64,000 nt of DNA, from NCBI GenBank assembly GCA_964605235.1, contig CAZSBB010000012.1:62001-126000 (forward strand), in the 5' to 3' direction. The position numbers and the translations under genes are program-made. Source of the DNA: CAZSBB01 sp964605235. GTDB lineage: Bacteria; Planctomycetota; Phycisphaerae; Phycisphaerales; Phycisphaeraceae. Shown one piece after another: positions 50,596 to 59,764 of this stretch (within the stretch, counting starts at the first letter, position 1; each line of letters starts with the position of its first letter). Below the pieces are notes generated by a model that was not told the origin of the DNA, ran no database searches, and was given only the letters and a program-made list of their open reading frames with translations.

Positions 50596-53500
50596 ATGTG
50601 CACTCGTCTGACGTTGGCGGTGGGATTATTGCTGGGACTGGCCGTGAACCTGTGGGCGCAGGCCCCGGCGCCGGACGCGCTGCCCGCCGACGTGCTGGTG
50701 GGCCAACCCGCCGCTTCGGTGCGGGCGGTGGGCAAGTTCGCCCCCGCGCCGCAGCTCGTCGCCACCGCGGGGCAGGCCGGCTCGGTGCTGGTGTTCGGCG
50801 ACGCCCAGTCCCGCGACTACCGGGTGGACCTGCAGGTGCTGCCCGTCGAGACCGGGGCCCTGGAAATCATGGCGCTGCCGACCGCTCCGGAGGATTTCGC
50901 CAAGACCGCCTGCGTGGGCAAGGTCACCTTGTCGCGCGACCGTGAAGGCAACTACATGTCGATGCGCGCCTATCGCTATGACGCCAGTCTGGACAAGCCC
51001 TGGGTGCTGGCGAACGCGCTCAATTACATCTGGCGCCCGACCCGGGGCCAGCCCGCCCAGTGGGCCGACGACGACAACCAGACGCCCGAACGCTGGACCA
51101 ACCAGTGGCTGGACCTGCGCGTGGATGTGGTGGGCCAGCGGGTGACCATCTGGGTGCAGGGGCTGGTGGCGCACAGCTTTGCCCTGGACAAGCCGGCGCA
51201 GGGTGCGGTGAGCGTGGCGTTGTACCGCGGCGACCAGGTGCGTCAGGTGAAAGTCACGGCGGTTGATTCACTGTCGCGCTTTGAGCCGGTGACGTTGGAC
51301 CGCCTGGCGCAGGGCGTGAGCAAGAAGCTGGTCAAACCCAAGGCGGCGCAGGTCAACGGCGTGCCGTTCCAGACGCCGAGCAATCCTTACGCCGTGCTGG
51401 ACCTCAGTGCCGCCGGCTGGGTCGATCAGCGACGGGACCCGCAGAGCTATTACGAGCACGATGACGGCGGGCCGTATTTCCTGGAAGACCCGCGCATGCC
51501 GTTCCTGCGGGTGCCGCGCTGGGATTACTGCGCCATGCACCTGCTGGCGGCGGCGGATGACGATGCGAACAAGACCAACGTGCTGACGGTGCGTGCGGGC
51601 CGCTATGGCTACAGCGATCAAGTGCTGCTGCGCGACTTCGCGGTGGCGGTGCCGCGCGTGGGGGAAGCGGAAAAGATCGACGCAGCCCAGCGCGTGGCGA
51701 CCCCGGCGGGCACGTATTACCACGTGCAACTGCCGATGACCGAGGCCTTCGCCCAGGACCTGCTCGACCCCTTCATCGAAATGCAGTTGACCAAGGAGGT
51801 GCACCTGGCGCGGCATGTGCCGGACCCCAATCGCTTCCGCTATCGTCCGCTCGGTCTGCCCAGCGGGGTCAAAATCATCGGCCTCACGCTGGAAAAATCC
51901 CCGCTGCAGATGCGCGTGGGCAGCGGCGAACCGGGCCATGTGTTCGTCAGCCCGCAGGGCGCCAGCTTCTCGGTCACGCTCACCAACATCACCAGCGAAG
52001 ACCTGCCCGCCCAGCTCACCGCGGTCGCCACGCATCTCTACGGCACGACCGTGACGACCCAGGCCAGCGTGCCGGTGCCCGCCGGGCAGACGGTGACCAC
52101 CGCGATGCCCCTGCCGCTGACCACCTTCGGCTACTACGACCTGACCCTCACCCTGCAGAGTCAGGAGCGCACCTTGCTGACCCGGCGCACCAGCTTCGCG
52201 CTGCTCCCGCCGGACACCCGTCGGCACCGGGACCGCAACCCCTACGGCGCGTGGGACTGGAAGGGCGGGCATGTCACCAGCGCGGACCCCGACGTCAACG
52301 GCTCGCTCTATTTCAAAATGGGCTTCCGCTATGGCATGAGCCACTACACCCCCGAGCAACGCGCCAAGTACCAGCTCAAGCGCGGCTTTGAAACCCGGCT
52401 GGACCCGGAACTCAAGACCCTCAAACGCGACATCGAACTGCACGGCAGCGATGTCACCTCCGGACTGATCTTCCATGAAACCAGCCTCTCCGGGCCGCAT
52501 GTCACGCGCGTGCCGGACCTCTTCCATGACCGCACGCCCTACAAGCTGAGCGCGAAGGAAGAGAAACGCTATCAGGACATGCTCACCGAAGCGCTCGAAT
52601 CGGGCCGCGCGGCCCGCAAGGAATATCCGCAACTGCGCATCAAGTTCGGCAACGGCCCCTTGACCACCAAGGAGGAGTTCTACCGGCGCGGCTTCCCCGC
52701 CGAGTTGTTCGACGCCGCGGGCAATGAGCCCGGCTCCTTCCATCGTCTGCCCGAAACCCAGCCGCCGGATTACGTCGCCAACAACGCCAGCATCTGGATG
52801 GACCGCCAACTGCTCGACGCCTATGGCTACAAGGACAAGACCGTCGAACAGTGCTACGAAGTCGGATATCCCGGCGACAACCCCGGCAACCTGCCCTCCA
52901 CCACCCAGGCGGATTACTTCGTGCGGCACTTCCTGCACTCGCTGGCGTGGAAGATGCCCTTCATCCACATGGGCATGATCAACGACGCCGGCAACAGCTA
53001 TTACTTCTCCAACTGGGGCTCCACCGGCTTCTGTCGGGCGGTGCCGGAGATCAACCCCAAGCCGGCGTACGTGGCGCTGGCGACCATGACGTTGGCGCTC
53101 GACGGCGCCAGCTATGTGCGCAGCGTGCCGACGGCTTCGCGCAGCGTGTATCTGCTGGAATTCAGCCGCGCCGACGGCGGCTTCGTGTACGCCTGCTGGA
53201 CGCTGCGCGGGGAGCGCCCCATCACCCTGAGCGTGACGGGCGCGGGCTGGCGCAGCATGGATGATCAAGGCAACAGCGTTGACGCCACACTCGCCAATGG
53301 CCAGCTGACCGTCAACGCCAACATGACGCCACGCTATGTGTTTGGTCCAGCCGCCGTCAGCGCTGCGGAACTGGGCGCGCCGGTGTATGCCGACGCCCCC
53401 GCCGCGGGCAGCGTGGTGGTCGATCCGCTGGCGACCCTCGATGGCTGGATGCTGCTGACGGAGCGCAGCGCCGAGCTGGAGTCGTACAACTTCATGGCGC

Positions 53501-54114
53501 CGCGCCGCATCGGCGACTTCGCCATCGAGCCGACCCCAGCATTCGAAGGTCAGCAGGGCATGTGGCGCATCACGCCGCGCCCGCTTGCGACCGGCAAGGA
53601 CACCATGTCCATGTACGCCCGTTTGCAGCACGCCACCGGCATCGAACTGCCCGGCACGCCCGGCAATCTGGGCGTGTGGATCAACGGCAACAGCGGCTGG
53701 GGGCGCGTGATCTACGAACTGCACGACGCCGGCGGCCAGCGCTGGATCAGCCTGGGCATGCAGGCCGAGGGCGAGAACCGCTGGCTGCTCGACTGGCTGC
53801 CCGCCGACATGATGGGCCAGGTGGAGAAGGTGCAGATCGACGACTGGAACGCCAATGACGTGTACCAGGTCAGCCGGATCAACTTCGACGGCTGGCGTTA
53901 TGTGCGTTTCCCGCTGCCGGGCAACTATCCGTTCGAGAACCACCCCAGGCCGGACAATTGCAACTGGCGTTACGACGGCGACGGCGTGGTCAAGTACCCG
54001 CTGCGGCTGACGGGGCTGGTGATCGAACTGCCTGAGAAGGTGCTGCACCTGCAGGACTGGTCGCCCCCGGCGCGCCCGGAGGTGTACGTGCGGGCGTTGA
54101 CGGTCGAGCCGTGA
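50596..54114 (+). CDS. Large secreted glycosidase-like protein
   Basis: 1172 residues from an ATG with AGGAAGG seven bases upstream; signal peptide MCTRLTLAVGLLLGL...LWAQ. Residues about 40-230 look like a LamG-type beta-sandwich (WLDLRVDVVGQRVTIWVQG). A central section (about 560-860) has the aromatic-rich loops of a (beta/alpha)8 glycosidase (NPYGAWDWKG, LIFHETSLSGPH, QCYEVGYPGDNPG, HMGMINDAGNSYYFSNWG), with candidate acidic residues in FHET and CYEV. The C-terminus is another beta-sandwich. I cannot place it in a numbered family. Control by the divergent LacI regulator fits extracellular polysaccharide or glycan breakdown. Confidence 0.75.
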   Translation: MCTRLTLAVGLLLGLAVNLWAQAPAPDALPADVLVGQPAASVRAVGKFAPAPQLVATAGQAGSVLVFGDAQSRDYRVDLQVLPVETGALEIMALPTAPEDFAKTACVGKVTLSRDREGNYMSMRAYRYDASLDKPWVLANALNYIWRPTRGQPAQWADDDNQTPERWTNQWLDLRVDVVGQRVTIWVQGLVAHSFALDKPAQGAVSVALYRGDQVRQVKVTAVDSLSRFEPVTLDRLAQGVSKKLVKPKAAQVNGVPFQTPSNPYAVLDLSAAGWVDQRRDPQSYYEHDDGGPYFLEDPRMPFLRVPRWDYCAMHLLAAADDDANKTNVLTVRAGRYGYSDQVLLRDFAVAVPRVGEAEKIDAAQRVATPAGTYYHVQLPMTEAFAQDLLDPFIEMQLTKEVHLARHVPDPNRFRYRPLGLPSGVKIIGLTLEKSPLQMRVGSGEPGHVFVSPQGASFSVTLTNITSEDLPAQLTAVATHLYGTTVTTQASVPVPAGQTVTTAMPLPLTTFGYYDLTLTLQSQERTLLTRRTSFALLPPDTRRHRDRNPYGAWDWKGGHVTSADPDVNGSLYFKMGFRYGMSHYTPEQRAKYQLKRGFETRLDPELKTLKRDIELHGSDVTSGLIFHETSLSGPHVTRVPDLFHDRTPYKLSAKEEKRYQDMLTEALESGRAARKEYPQLRIKFGNGPLTTKEEFYRRGFPAELFDAAGNEPGSFHRLPETQPPDYVANNASIWMDRQLLDAYGYKDKTVEQCYEVGYPGDNPGNLPSTTQADYFVRHFLHSLAWKMPFIHMGMINDAGNSYYFSNWGSTGFCRAVPEINPKPAYVALATMTLALDGASYVRSVPTASRSVYLLEFSRADGGFVYACWTLRGERPITLSVTGAGWRSMDDQGNSVDATLANGQLTVNANMTPRYVFGPAAVSAAELGAPVYADAPAAGSVVVDPLATLDGWMLLTERSAELESYNFMAPRRIGDFAIEPTPAFEGQQGMWRITPRPLATGKDTMSMYARLQHATGIELPGTPGNLGVWINGNSGWGRVIYELHDAGGQRWISLGMQAEGENRWLLDWLPADMMGQVEKVQIDDWNANDVYQVSRINFDGWRYVRFPLPGNYPFENHPRPDNCNWRYDGDGVVKYPLRLTGLVIELPEKVLHLQDWSPPARPEVYVRALTVEP

Positions 54115-54583
54115 TGGATTTGGTGATTTGTTGAGGTGTTGATTGGGTGATGGGGGTTGGCGCACCGCGCGTGAGCGACGCCACCTGTCTGTAGGTCCGG
54201 GCTGGCCCGGCCACGATTCGCCGCCCATACCCCACCTGTCCGGGCTGGCCCGGACCTGCCAGACGCCAACGAGCCCGAAGCGTGAGCGAGGGACTACGCG
54301 AACGAACACCCAGCACTTCACGATGAATCCCTGACGCCAGGGCAACCGAGCGCCCTGCCCGTCGCTGACGCTTCCGGCTCGTTCAGACCAGCGCGCTTCG
54401 CATCGCCGTTGAACCCTGTTTTGCCGGTGTTTTCCACACGGCATCGTTTCGTCCAATAACCCCCAAACAGGATCAACTGCACCGGTTTTGCCGACAAATC
54501 CTTCTGTGCGCTTAAGTCGGTTTGTAAGGCTGCCGATCTTGCCTTGGCTGGGCCTATGTGCACCCAGCTGGCAGGGGAGCAGA
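54115..54583. other. 469-bp intergenic region built from repeats
   Basis: Starts with a T/G-rich GATTTGGTGATTTG stretch (54115-54152), then a GGTCCGGGCTGGCCCGG inverted pair (54194-54210 with 54239-54256) and a full family-D element (54268-54383). The last 200 bases show no structure I recognise apart from GGGGAG before the methyltransferase start. Confidence 0.55.
54268..54383 (-). repeat. Family D element, full copy 1
   Basis: 116 bp from AACGAGCCCGAAGCGTGAGC to GACGCTTCCGGCTCGTT. Read on the minus strand its interior (GGGCAGGGCGCTCGGTTGCC, then CAGCACTTCACGATGAATCC in plus sense) matches the copies at 59102-59219 and 63691-63805, so the whole element, not only the ends, is conserved. Confidence 0.85.
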
Positions 54584-55339
54584 ATGTCGTCTTCCGAACA
54601 AGCACCAACGCAACAGACCTGGGAAGCCTTGTGGGTTCAATCCGACCCGCAACTGGCGCACCGCCGGCTGACGCTCGAGCGTCAATCCGCACGGTGGAAC
54701 TTCTTCCGGGATCAGTTGCAACAGCACTTTGGCGACCGCAAGTTGCGCTGCGTCGAGCTGGGCAGCGGGGAAGGCGACTTCTCCATTCTCATGGCGGAAC
54801 TGGGTCACGACGTCACCCTCGTGGACTTCAGCCCCGGCGCCCTGCGGCGCGCCCAGTCCCGGCTCGAAAGCATGAACCTCCGCGCCCGCTACGTGCAGGC
54901 GGATCTGTTCGAATTCGCTCAGGCGAACGCCGGCCTGTTCGAGGTCTCCGTCTCGCTGGGACTCGCCGAGCATTTCTCCGGCAAGAAGCGGCAGCAGATC
55001 ATCTCCGCCCATCGTCAGGTGCTCGCCAACGACGGCGTGACCTTCATCAGCGTGCCCCATGCCTGGTGCCTGCCCTACCGCCTGCGCAAGCTCTACCTGC
55101 AACTGCGCGGCTGGTGGCGCTACGGCTACACCGATCCGTTCTCCGGCCACGAGCTCAAACGCATTGCCGGGCAGGTCGGATTTGTCGGCGCCAACACCTA
55201 CAACACCGGCTTCCTCGCCAGCATCGACGCCTGCCTGCTCATGCCCATGACCGGCAAACGGCGCGGCTGGAAGGATGGCCCCCGCTGGGCGAACCAGCTC
55301 GGCGGCTGGGATGTGAATCTCGTCGCACGTGCTGCGTAA
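54584..55339 (+). CDS. SAM-dependent methyltransferase
   Basis: 251 residues from an ATG after GGGGAG. Class I Rossmann fold: CVELGSGEGDFSIL is motif I, TLVDFSP motif II, VSVSLGLAEHFS the post-II region, and VLANDGVTFISVPHAW follows the substrate side. The C-terminal part with YRLRKLYLQLRGWWRYGYTDPF is basic and aromatic. Substrate not deducible; the neighbouring GT2 glycosyltransferase suggests a surface glycan or lipid. Confidence 0.82.
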   Translation: MSSSEQAPTQQTWEALWVQSDPQLAHRRLTLERQSARWNFFRDQLQQHFGDRKLRCVELGSGEGDFSILMAELGHDVTLVDFSPGALRRAQSRLESMNLRARYVQADLFEFAQANAGLFEVSVSLGLAEHFSGKKRQQIISAHRQVLANDGVTFISVPHAWCLPYRLRKLYLQLRGWWRYGYTDPFSGHELKRIAGQVGFVGANTYNTGFLASIDACLLMPMTGKRRGWKDGPRWANQLGGWDVNLVARAA

Positions 55340-55485
55340 GCACGTTTGCGTGAAGTTTGCGTGAGTTCCGCAGGGAGGCTGAATCGACGAGCGTTCTGGG
55401 CCGATAAAACGGATAACCGCGGGTTGCGCCGGCTCTGCCCGACGCCGCGCCGCACCGTTGAGGCCAGCCACGGCAGGGACACGCC

Positions 55486-56361
55486 ATGACGCCGCGCTTC
55501 TCGATCATCATCACCAGTCTCAACCAATATCGCTATCTCGAACGCGCCCTCTGTTCCGTGCTCGACCAGCCCGCCGACGACGTGGAAGTCATCGTCGTGG
55601 ACCGCGGCTCGACCGATGGTTCCCATGCGCTGCTGCGCCTGTACGAAACCGAGCTGGCGCGCTGGACCTGTGAGCCGGGTTGCCCCATGGGCAGCGCGGT
55701 GAACCTGGGCCTGATGCTCGCCAACGGCGAATACGTCAGCTTCCTCAACGCCGACGCCCTGCTCTTGCCCGAAGCCCTGGGCGCAGTGACCCGGGAACTG
55801 CAGCAGGACGCCTCCTGCGGCTGGTTGGCGGGGGCATGTCAGCGGCTTGATGGCGACGACTACCGCATGGGGCTGATCGAACCCGAACAGCCGGAGAATC
55901 TGGCGGCCCTGCTCACCCGCGAATCAGGCCAGCTTCCCCCGGCGGGCGTCTTCCTCAAGCGGCAGTGGATCGAGCAGGTCGGCTATCTCAATCCCGACCT
56001 GGAACACGCCCACGCTTATGACCTCTGGTGTCGCCTGCTGGTGGCGGGACACGCGCCCAGGCTCATCGCCACCCCGCTGGCGGCGCAGCATGAAATGACC
56101 AATCAACTCTCGCTGCTGCGGGTGCTCAACGCCGGACGCGAAATGGTGCAGGTCGCCGACGAATTCGCCAGCCAGGTCCCCGCCGGGCAGCGGTATCACG
56201 TCTGGACCAGCTGCGACGAACGCCGGCGCATCTTCGCTCTGGCGCGCGCCGAAGCCGAAGGCCCCGATGGTCCGCGTTACCTCTGGCCGCATCTGCTGCG
56301 GCATCCGTGGTGGCTGACCGATCGCGCCGTGCGCCAGGTGCTGCGGCGCACCGCGGCGTGA
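55486..56361 (+). CDS. Family 2 glycosyltransferase
   Basis: 291 residues. GT-A fold: FSIIITSLNQYRYLERALCSVL, VIVVDRGSTDGS, and a metal-binding segment FLNADALLLP (NAD in place of DxD), then GVFLKRQWIEQVGYLNP and YDLWCRLL as the acceptor-side blocks. No membrane helices, so it transfers from a nucleotide sugar in the cytoplasm. RGS replaces the usual DGS in the nucleotide loop. Lies 146 bp after the methyltransferase on the same strand. Confidence 0.88.
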   Translation: MTPRFSIIITSLNQYRYLERALCSVLDQPADDVEVIVVDRGSTDGSHALLRLYETELARWTCEPGCPMGSAVNLGLMLANGEYVSFLNADALLLPEALGAVTRELQQDASCGWLAGACQRLDGDDYRMGLIEPEQPENLAALLTRESGQLPPAGVFLKRQWIEQVGYLNPDLEHAHAYDLWCRLLVAGHAPRLIATPLAAQHEMTNQLSLLRVLNAGREMVQVADEFASQVPAGQRYHVWTSCDERRRIFALARAEAEGPDGPRYLWPHLLRHPWWLTDRAVRQVLRRTAA

Positions 56362-56367
56362 TCCCGC

Positions 56368-57261
56368 TCAATAGCCCGATTTCGCCAGCGTCGCCGTCCA
56401 GTAGTCCGAGGTCTTGAGCGGCAGGTCTTTCCAGTAGTACTGATACCGTTGACTGTGCCAGCCGGCGTAGACCTGTTCCCAGGTCAGGCGCCCCTGGTGC
56501 GGCAGCAGCGAGCGCACGTCAATTTCCTCACTCACCGGCTGGTAGCGATAGTCCACGCTCAGCCGCATCAAACCCTTCGAGCGATTGGGCAGGCTGGCGT
56601 GCGGCAACATGCTGTGCAGCAGCAGGGCGTCGCCCACCCGGAAGTCGGTGGTGTGCCAGGCGCTTTCATCCATCTGAAATTCGATGCCTTTGCCCCCGGC
56701 GCCGGGCATGCTCTTGACCGGCATCAAACCATCCCGATGCCGGCCCGGCAGCACCGCCAGACCGCCCAGCGACTGCGGGCAATCGCCCAGCGGCGCCCAG
56801 CAGGTCCAGGTGTTCTGCGTGCCGCGCACCGGGAAAAAGTCCTGATGCGGGGGCGTGGTCGGGGTGTCGGGAAACATCGTGCGGGCGATGTTGCGCGGAT
56901 GCGGCAACGCCGTTTCGCCAAACACCTTGCCCAGCACCTCCAGCACCGGCTGATGGTGCGGCAGCGTGTGGAACAGCTCCAGCAACTGCACCCGGTCATA
57001 GTAAGGCGCGAACTCCTCCTGCCCCTCCCAGGTCCCCGGCCGCGCCGCCATGGCTTCCAAGGGATCGCCGCTGGGCTTGATCCAGCCGAACTCATGCAAG
57101 ATGGCGATCATCTGCCGACGCAGTTCCAGCATGCCGTCGCGCGGCATCAGGCCGCGGATGAACAGGTAGCCGTCTTCCTGCGCCCGCTGGCGCAGGGCGG
57201 CGGCATCATGCACAATGTCCTGGGATTCACGCAACGGCGGATGGATGGACACAGCAGTCAT
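56368..57261 (-). CDS. Phytanoyl-CoA dioxygenase family protein
   Basis: 297 residues; GAGGAAAT lies seven bases before the ATG. Fe(II)/2-oxoglutarate oxygenase with HQD at 139-141 (TPPHQDFF), distal histidine H221 (LPHASLPN) and R233 (LMRLSVDYRYQP) for 2-oxoglutarate. NTWTCWAPLGDCPQSLGGLAVLPGRH is the usual inner strand pair. Such proteins hydroxylate small molecules; the substrate is unknown. An AraC regulator gene lies upstream on the same strand. Confidence 0.88.
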   Translation of the reverse strand: MTAVSIHPPLRESQDIVHDAAALRQRAQEDGYLFIRGLMPRDGMLELRRQMIAILHEFGWIKPSGDPLEAMAARPGTWEGQEEFAPYYDRVQLLELFHTLPHHQPVLEVLGKVFGETALPHPRNIARTMFPDTPTTPPHQDFFPVRGTQNTWTCWAPLGDCPQSLGGLAVLPGRHRDGLMPVKSMPGAGGKGIEFQMDESAWHTTDFRVGDALLLHSMLPHASLPNRSKGLMRLSVDYRYQPVSEEIDVRSLLPHQGRLTWEQVYAGWHSQRYQYYWKDLPLKTSDYWTATLAKSGY

Positions 57262-57395
57262 GGCGGGATTTCCTCGTGTCGGGGCAAGGGGTGAATGAAA
57301 GGGCGTATTGCAGCAAAATCCCGCCGACGGGGGAATAGACCAGTTCCGCCATAACATGGACAAACGCGCGTTGCGGGTCAGGTAATCAAAGCAAG

Positions 57396-57510
57396 CTCCA
57401 CCACAGAGACACAGAGGACACAGAGTGAAAGCATGGATGAGGCATGCTCCCGGATTGGTGTGCAATTCTCTGTGGGCACAACTCCGTGCTCTCTGTGTCT
57501 CGGTGGTGAG
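57396..57510. repeat. Family A element, copy 4
   Basis: Left arm 57396-57425 with CACCACAGAGACACAGAG, right arm 57482-57510; 115 bp. It separates the AraC gene from the dioxygenase gene. Confidence 0.87.
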
Positions 57511-57527
57511 TGGCTTTGAGGGCGCTG

Positions 57528-58421
57528 CTATGGCATCTGCGCCTGCCGGCGCAACTGCGACGGGGGAATGCCAAAGCGTTTGGTGAACAGCCGGGAAAAA
57601 TACAGCGGATCGTCAAAGCCCGCCTGATGCGCCGCCTGGCTGGCGTTGAGCTGACCCCCCGCCAGCAGCCGGCGCGCCAGGAGCAGGCGTTGCTGGTTGA
57701 CGTACTGGCGGATGCTCAGACCCGTGTGCTGTTTGAACAGCCGGGCGAAGTAGGACGGCCGGAGCGCCGCCGCTTCCGCCAGTTGCTCGACGGTGGGCGG
57801 ATGCGTGGGATCGCGCAGCAGGCGTTGCTCGGCGGCGCGCACCAATGCCGCCGCGACGGGCGAGCGCTGGTCGTCCGCCTGCTGCAGTTGCAGCGCGCGA
57901 TGCCAGGCGTCGAACAACATCAGCAGCAGGCCCCGTTTTTCCAACTCCCGGCCGGTCTTGCTCGCCAGGCAACTCAGGACCAGCCGTTCGCACAGTTCGC
58001 GCACGGCGCTGTCGGGGCGCGTGGGGGTGCGCAGCGGTGGACGCGGCTGAAGCGGACAGCGCGGGATGCCGCGCCGGTAGCGGATGGGCGTGTCGCTGCT
58101 GTGCTGGCCGATGGGCAGGCGGGTCAGGTCTTCCTGGAGAAAGACGAACGCCATGCCGATGAGGCGCAGCGGCTGGGCGTTGGGGCCGGCGGTCAGCGGA
58201 CGGACCTGGTGGCATTGGCGGGGGCCATAGAAAATCAGGTCGCCCGGTTCCATGGGAATGGGTTGATCGTCGATGACCGCCTGGCCGCGCCCGGACTGGA
58301 CGAAGAGCAGTTGGTACTGTTCGATCCAGCGAGGGCCGAAGCCATCGCGGTAGTTGCTGCTGTCCCAGAAGTTCGCCAGTTGCAGCACCGGGGTCAGGCG
58401 TTGCCAGTTAGGCCAGGTCAT
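57528..58421 (-). CDS. AraC-family transcriptional regulator
   Basis: 297 residues. N-terminal cupin-like sensor (EQYQLLFVQSGRGQAVIDDQPIPMEPGDLIFYGPRQCHQV) and C-terminal double helix-turn-helix (PTVEQLAEAAALRPSYFARLFKQHTGLSIRQYVNQQRLLLARRLL and ASQAAHQAGFDDPLYFSRLFTKRFGIPPSQLRR), the canonical AraC/XylS signature. It lies upstream of the dioxygenase gene on the same strand and is its likely regulator. Confidence 0.94.
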   Translation of the reverse strand: MTWPNWQRLTPVLQLANFWDSSNYRDGFGPRWIEQYQLLFVQSGRGQAVIDDQPIPMEPGDLIFYGPRQCHQVRPLTAGPNAQPLRLIGMAFVFLQEDLTRLPIGQHSSDTPIRYRRGIPRCPLQPRPPLRTPTRPDSAVRELCERLVLSCLASKTGRELEKRGLLLMLFDAWHRALQLQQADDQRSPVAAALVRAAEQRLLRDPTHPPTVEQLAEAAALRPSYFARLFKQHTGLSIRQYVNQQRLLLARRLLAGGQLNASQAAHQAGFDDPLYFSRLFTKRFGIPPSQLRRQAQMP

Positions 58422-58485
58422 GGCGGTGCATGGTATCGTGGAACGCGATCAAAGATGGCGCGGGCACATTGACCGCCTGCGCCCA

Positions 58486-58512
58486 TTTAGCCCCGGGTCA
58501 ATGACCCGGGGC
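58486..58512. repeat. TTAGCCCC palindrome (family C)
   Basis: TTAGCCCCGGGTCA then TGACCCGGGGC; same size and ends as 14515-14543. Lies in the divergent gap before the LOG-family gene. Confidence 0.75.
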
Positions 58513-58551
58513 GAAGTGAATCAGTCAGGACCAAATCAGGCGAGCACAGGC

Positions 58552-59085
58552 ATGAACATCTGCGTGTATTGCGGTTCCAGCACCCGCGCCGAGGCGCGCT
58601 ATCTGGCGGTGGGCGAAACGCTCGGCCGGCTGCTGGCGCAGGGCGGGCACACGCTGGTGTACGGCGCGGGCAGCATTGGCGTGATGGGTTCGCTGGCGCG
58701 GGCGGTGCACGCCCACGGCGGGCGCGTCATCGGCGTCATTCCCACCGCCATGGTCAGCGAAGAGGTCGCTTACCGCCCCTGTGACGAGTTCATCGAAGTC
58801 GCCAACATGCGCCAGCGCAAAGCGGTCATGGACGAACGCGCCGACGCCTTCATCGCCCTGCCCGGCGGGTTCGGCACGCTGGAGGAACTGATCGAAGTCA
58901 TCACCCATCGCCATCTGGGCTTCCACGCCAAGCCGGTGGTGCTGGTGAACACGGACGGGTTTTACGATCCGCTGCTGGAACTGTTCGCCCATTTCGTCAA
59001 GCACCGCTTCGCGAAGGAAAAGCACTTGCAGGCGTATCAGGTGGCCGCCACGCCGGAGGAAGCACTGGCGTTGCTGGCGGGGTGA
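58552..59085 (+). CDS. LOG-family (TIGR00730) nucleoside-monophosphate phosphoribohydrolase
   Basis: 177 residues from MNICVYCGSSTRA. Rossmann fold with GAGSIGVMG and the signature MRQRKAVMDERADAFIALPGGFGTLEE (catalytic Arg and Glu). LOG proteins split N6-modified or ordinary AMP into base and ribose 5-phosphate. Reading frame continues upstream, but the palindrome there argues against an earlier start. Confidence 0.92.
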   Translation: MNICVYCGSSTRAEARYLAVGETLGRLLAQGGHTLVYGAGSIGVMGSLARAVHAHGGRVIGVIPTAMVSEEVAYRPCDEFIEVANMRQRKAVMDERADAFIALPGGFGTLEELIEVITHRHLGFHAKPVVLVNTDGFYDPLLELFAHFVKHRFAKEKHLQAYQVAATPEEALALLAG

Positions 59086-59101
59086 AGGGTGTAGTGACGG
59101 A

Positions 59102-59219
59102 AACGGGCCGGCAGCGTGAGCGACGGGCAGGGCGCTCGGTCGCCCAGGCGTCCGGGACTGACCATGTAGTGCCTGGAGTACGTTGACGTAGCCCGGTCGC
59201 TGACGCTTCCGGCTCGTTC
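59102..59219 (+). repeat. Family D element, full copy 2
   Basis: 118 bp from AACGGGCCGGCAGCGTGAGC to GACGCTTCCGGCTCGTT; interior GACGGGCAGGGCGCTCGGT shared with the other full copies. Fills the gap between two convergent genes. Confidence 0.83.
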
Positions 59220-59225
59220 ATACGT

Positions 59226-59648
59226 TTACTTGAACGACACCACCACCAGCCCGGCAAGGATGAGCGCCAAGCCCGCGCCCACGCGCCAGGTGGGTTGTTC
59301 GCCCAGCAGCCACCACGCCAGCAGCACCGCGACGATGAAGCTGCCCTTGTCGATCAGGGCGATGGTGGAGACTTCCCCGAGTTTGAGGGCTTTGTAGTAG
59401 AACAGCCAGGAGCAGGTGGTGGTCAGGGCGGACAAGCCCAGCCAGAGATAGTTGGAGCGTGACAGCGGCGTCCAGTCCGCCCGGCGAACGGTTGCCGCGC
59501 CCAGCAGCAGGACGAAGATGCAGACGAAGCCGGTGCGGATGAAGAGGCCCAGTTCGCCGGTGATGTTCTGCAGGCCCTGCTTGGCGATGACCGCCGTGGC
59601 GCCGGCAAAGAGCATGGACAGCAGGGCGTAGACGATCCAGCGTTCCAT
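59226..59648 (-). CDS. Single-domain EamA/DMT-family membrane protein
   Basis: 140 residues with four hydrophobic helices, one EamA unit (MLFAGATAVIAKQGLQ, SWLFYYKALKLGEVSTIALIDKGSFIVAVLLAWWLLGE, then GAGLALILAGLVVV). Full-length DMT exporters have two units; single-unit proteins of this type resemble SMR transporters and form dimers. Substrate unknown. Confidence 0.85.
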   Translation of the reverse strand: MERWIVYALLSMLFAGATAVIAKQGLQNITGELGLFIRTGFVCIFVLLLGAATVRRADWTPLSRSNYLWLGLSALTTTCSWLFYYKALKLGEVSTIALIDKGSFIVAVLLAWWLLGEQPTWRVGAGLALILAGLVVVSFK

Positions 59649-59707
59649 GGCCGGTGGGTCCAGGGATTATCCAAGGCGACCCCGATGAGCACTGCCGGAG
59701 GCATACC

Positions 59708-59763
59708 GCCGGGGGAAACTTCCGGGGGAGCTTCCGGGGAAACATCCGGGGGAGCTACCGGAG
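59708..59763. repeat. CCGGGGGA microsatellite
   Basis: About four 12-bp units CCGGGGGAAACTT/CCGGGGGAGCTT/CCGGGGAAACAT. It ends 2 bases before the stop codon of the next minus-strand gene, similar in position to the copy beside nuoC. Confidence 0.8.
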
Positions 59764-59764
59764 A

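Noticed and set aside
51268..54456. 1062-codon minus-strand frame
   Set aside because: Antisense to the secreted glycosidase-like gene, which has a signal peptide, ribosome site and sensible composition.
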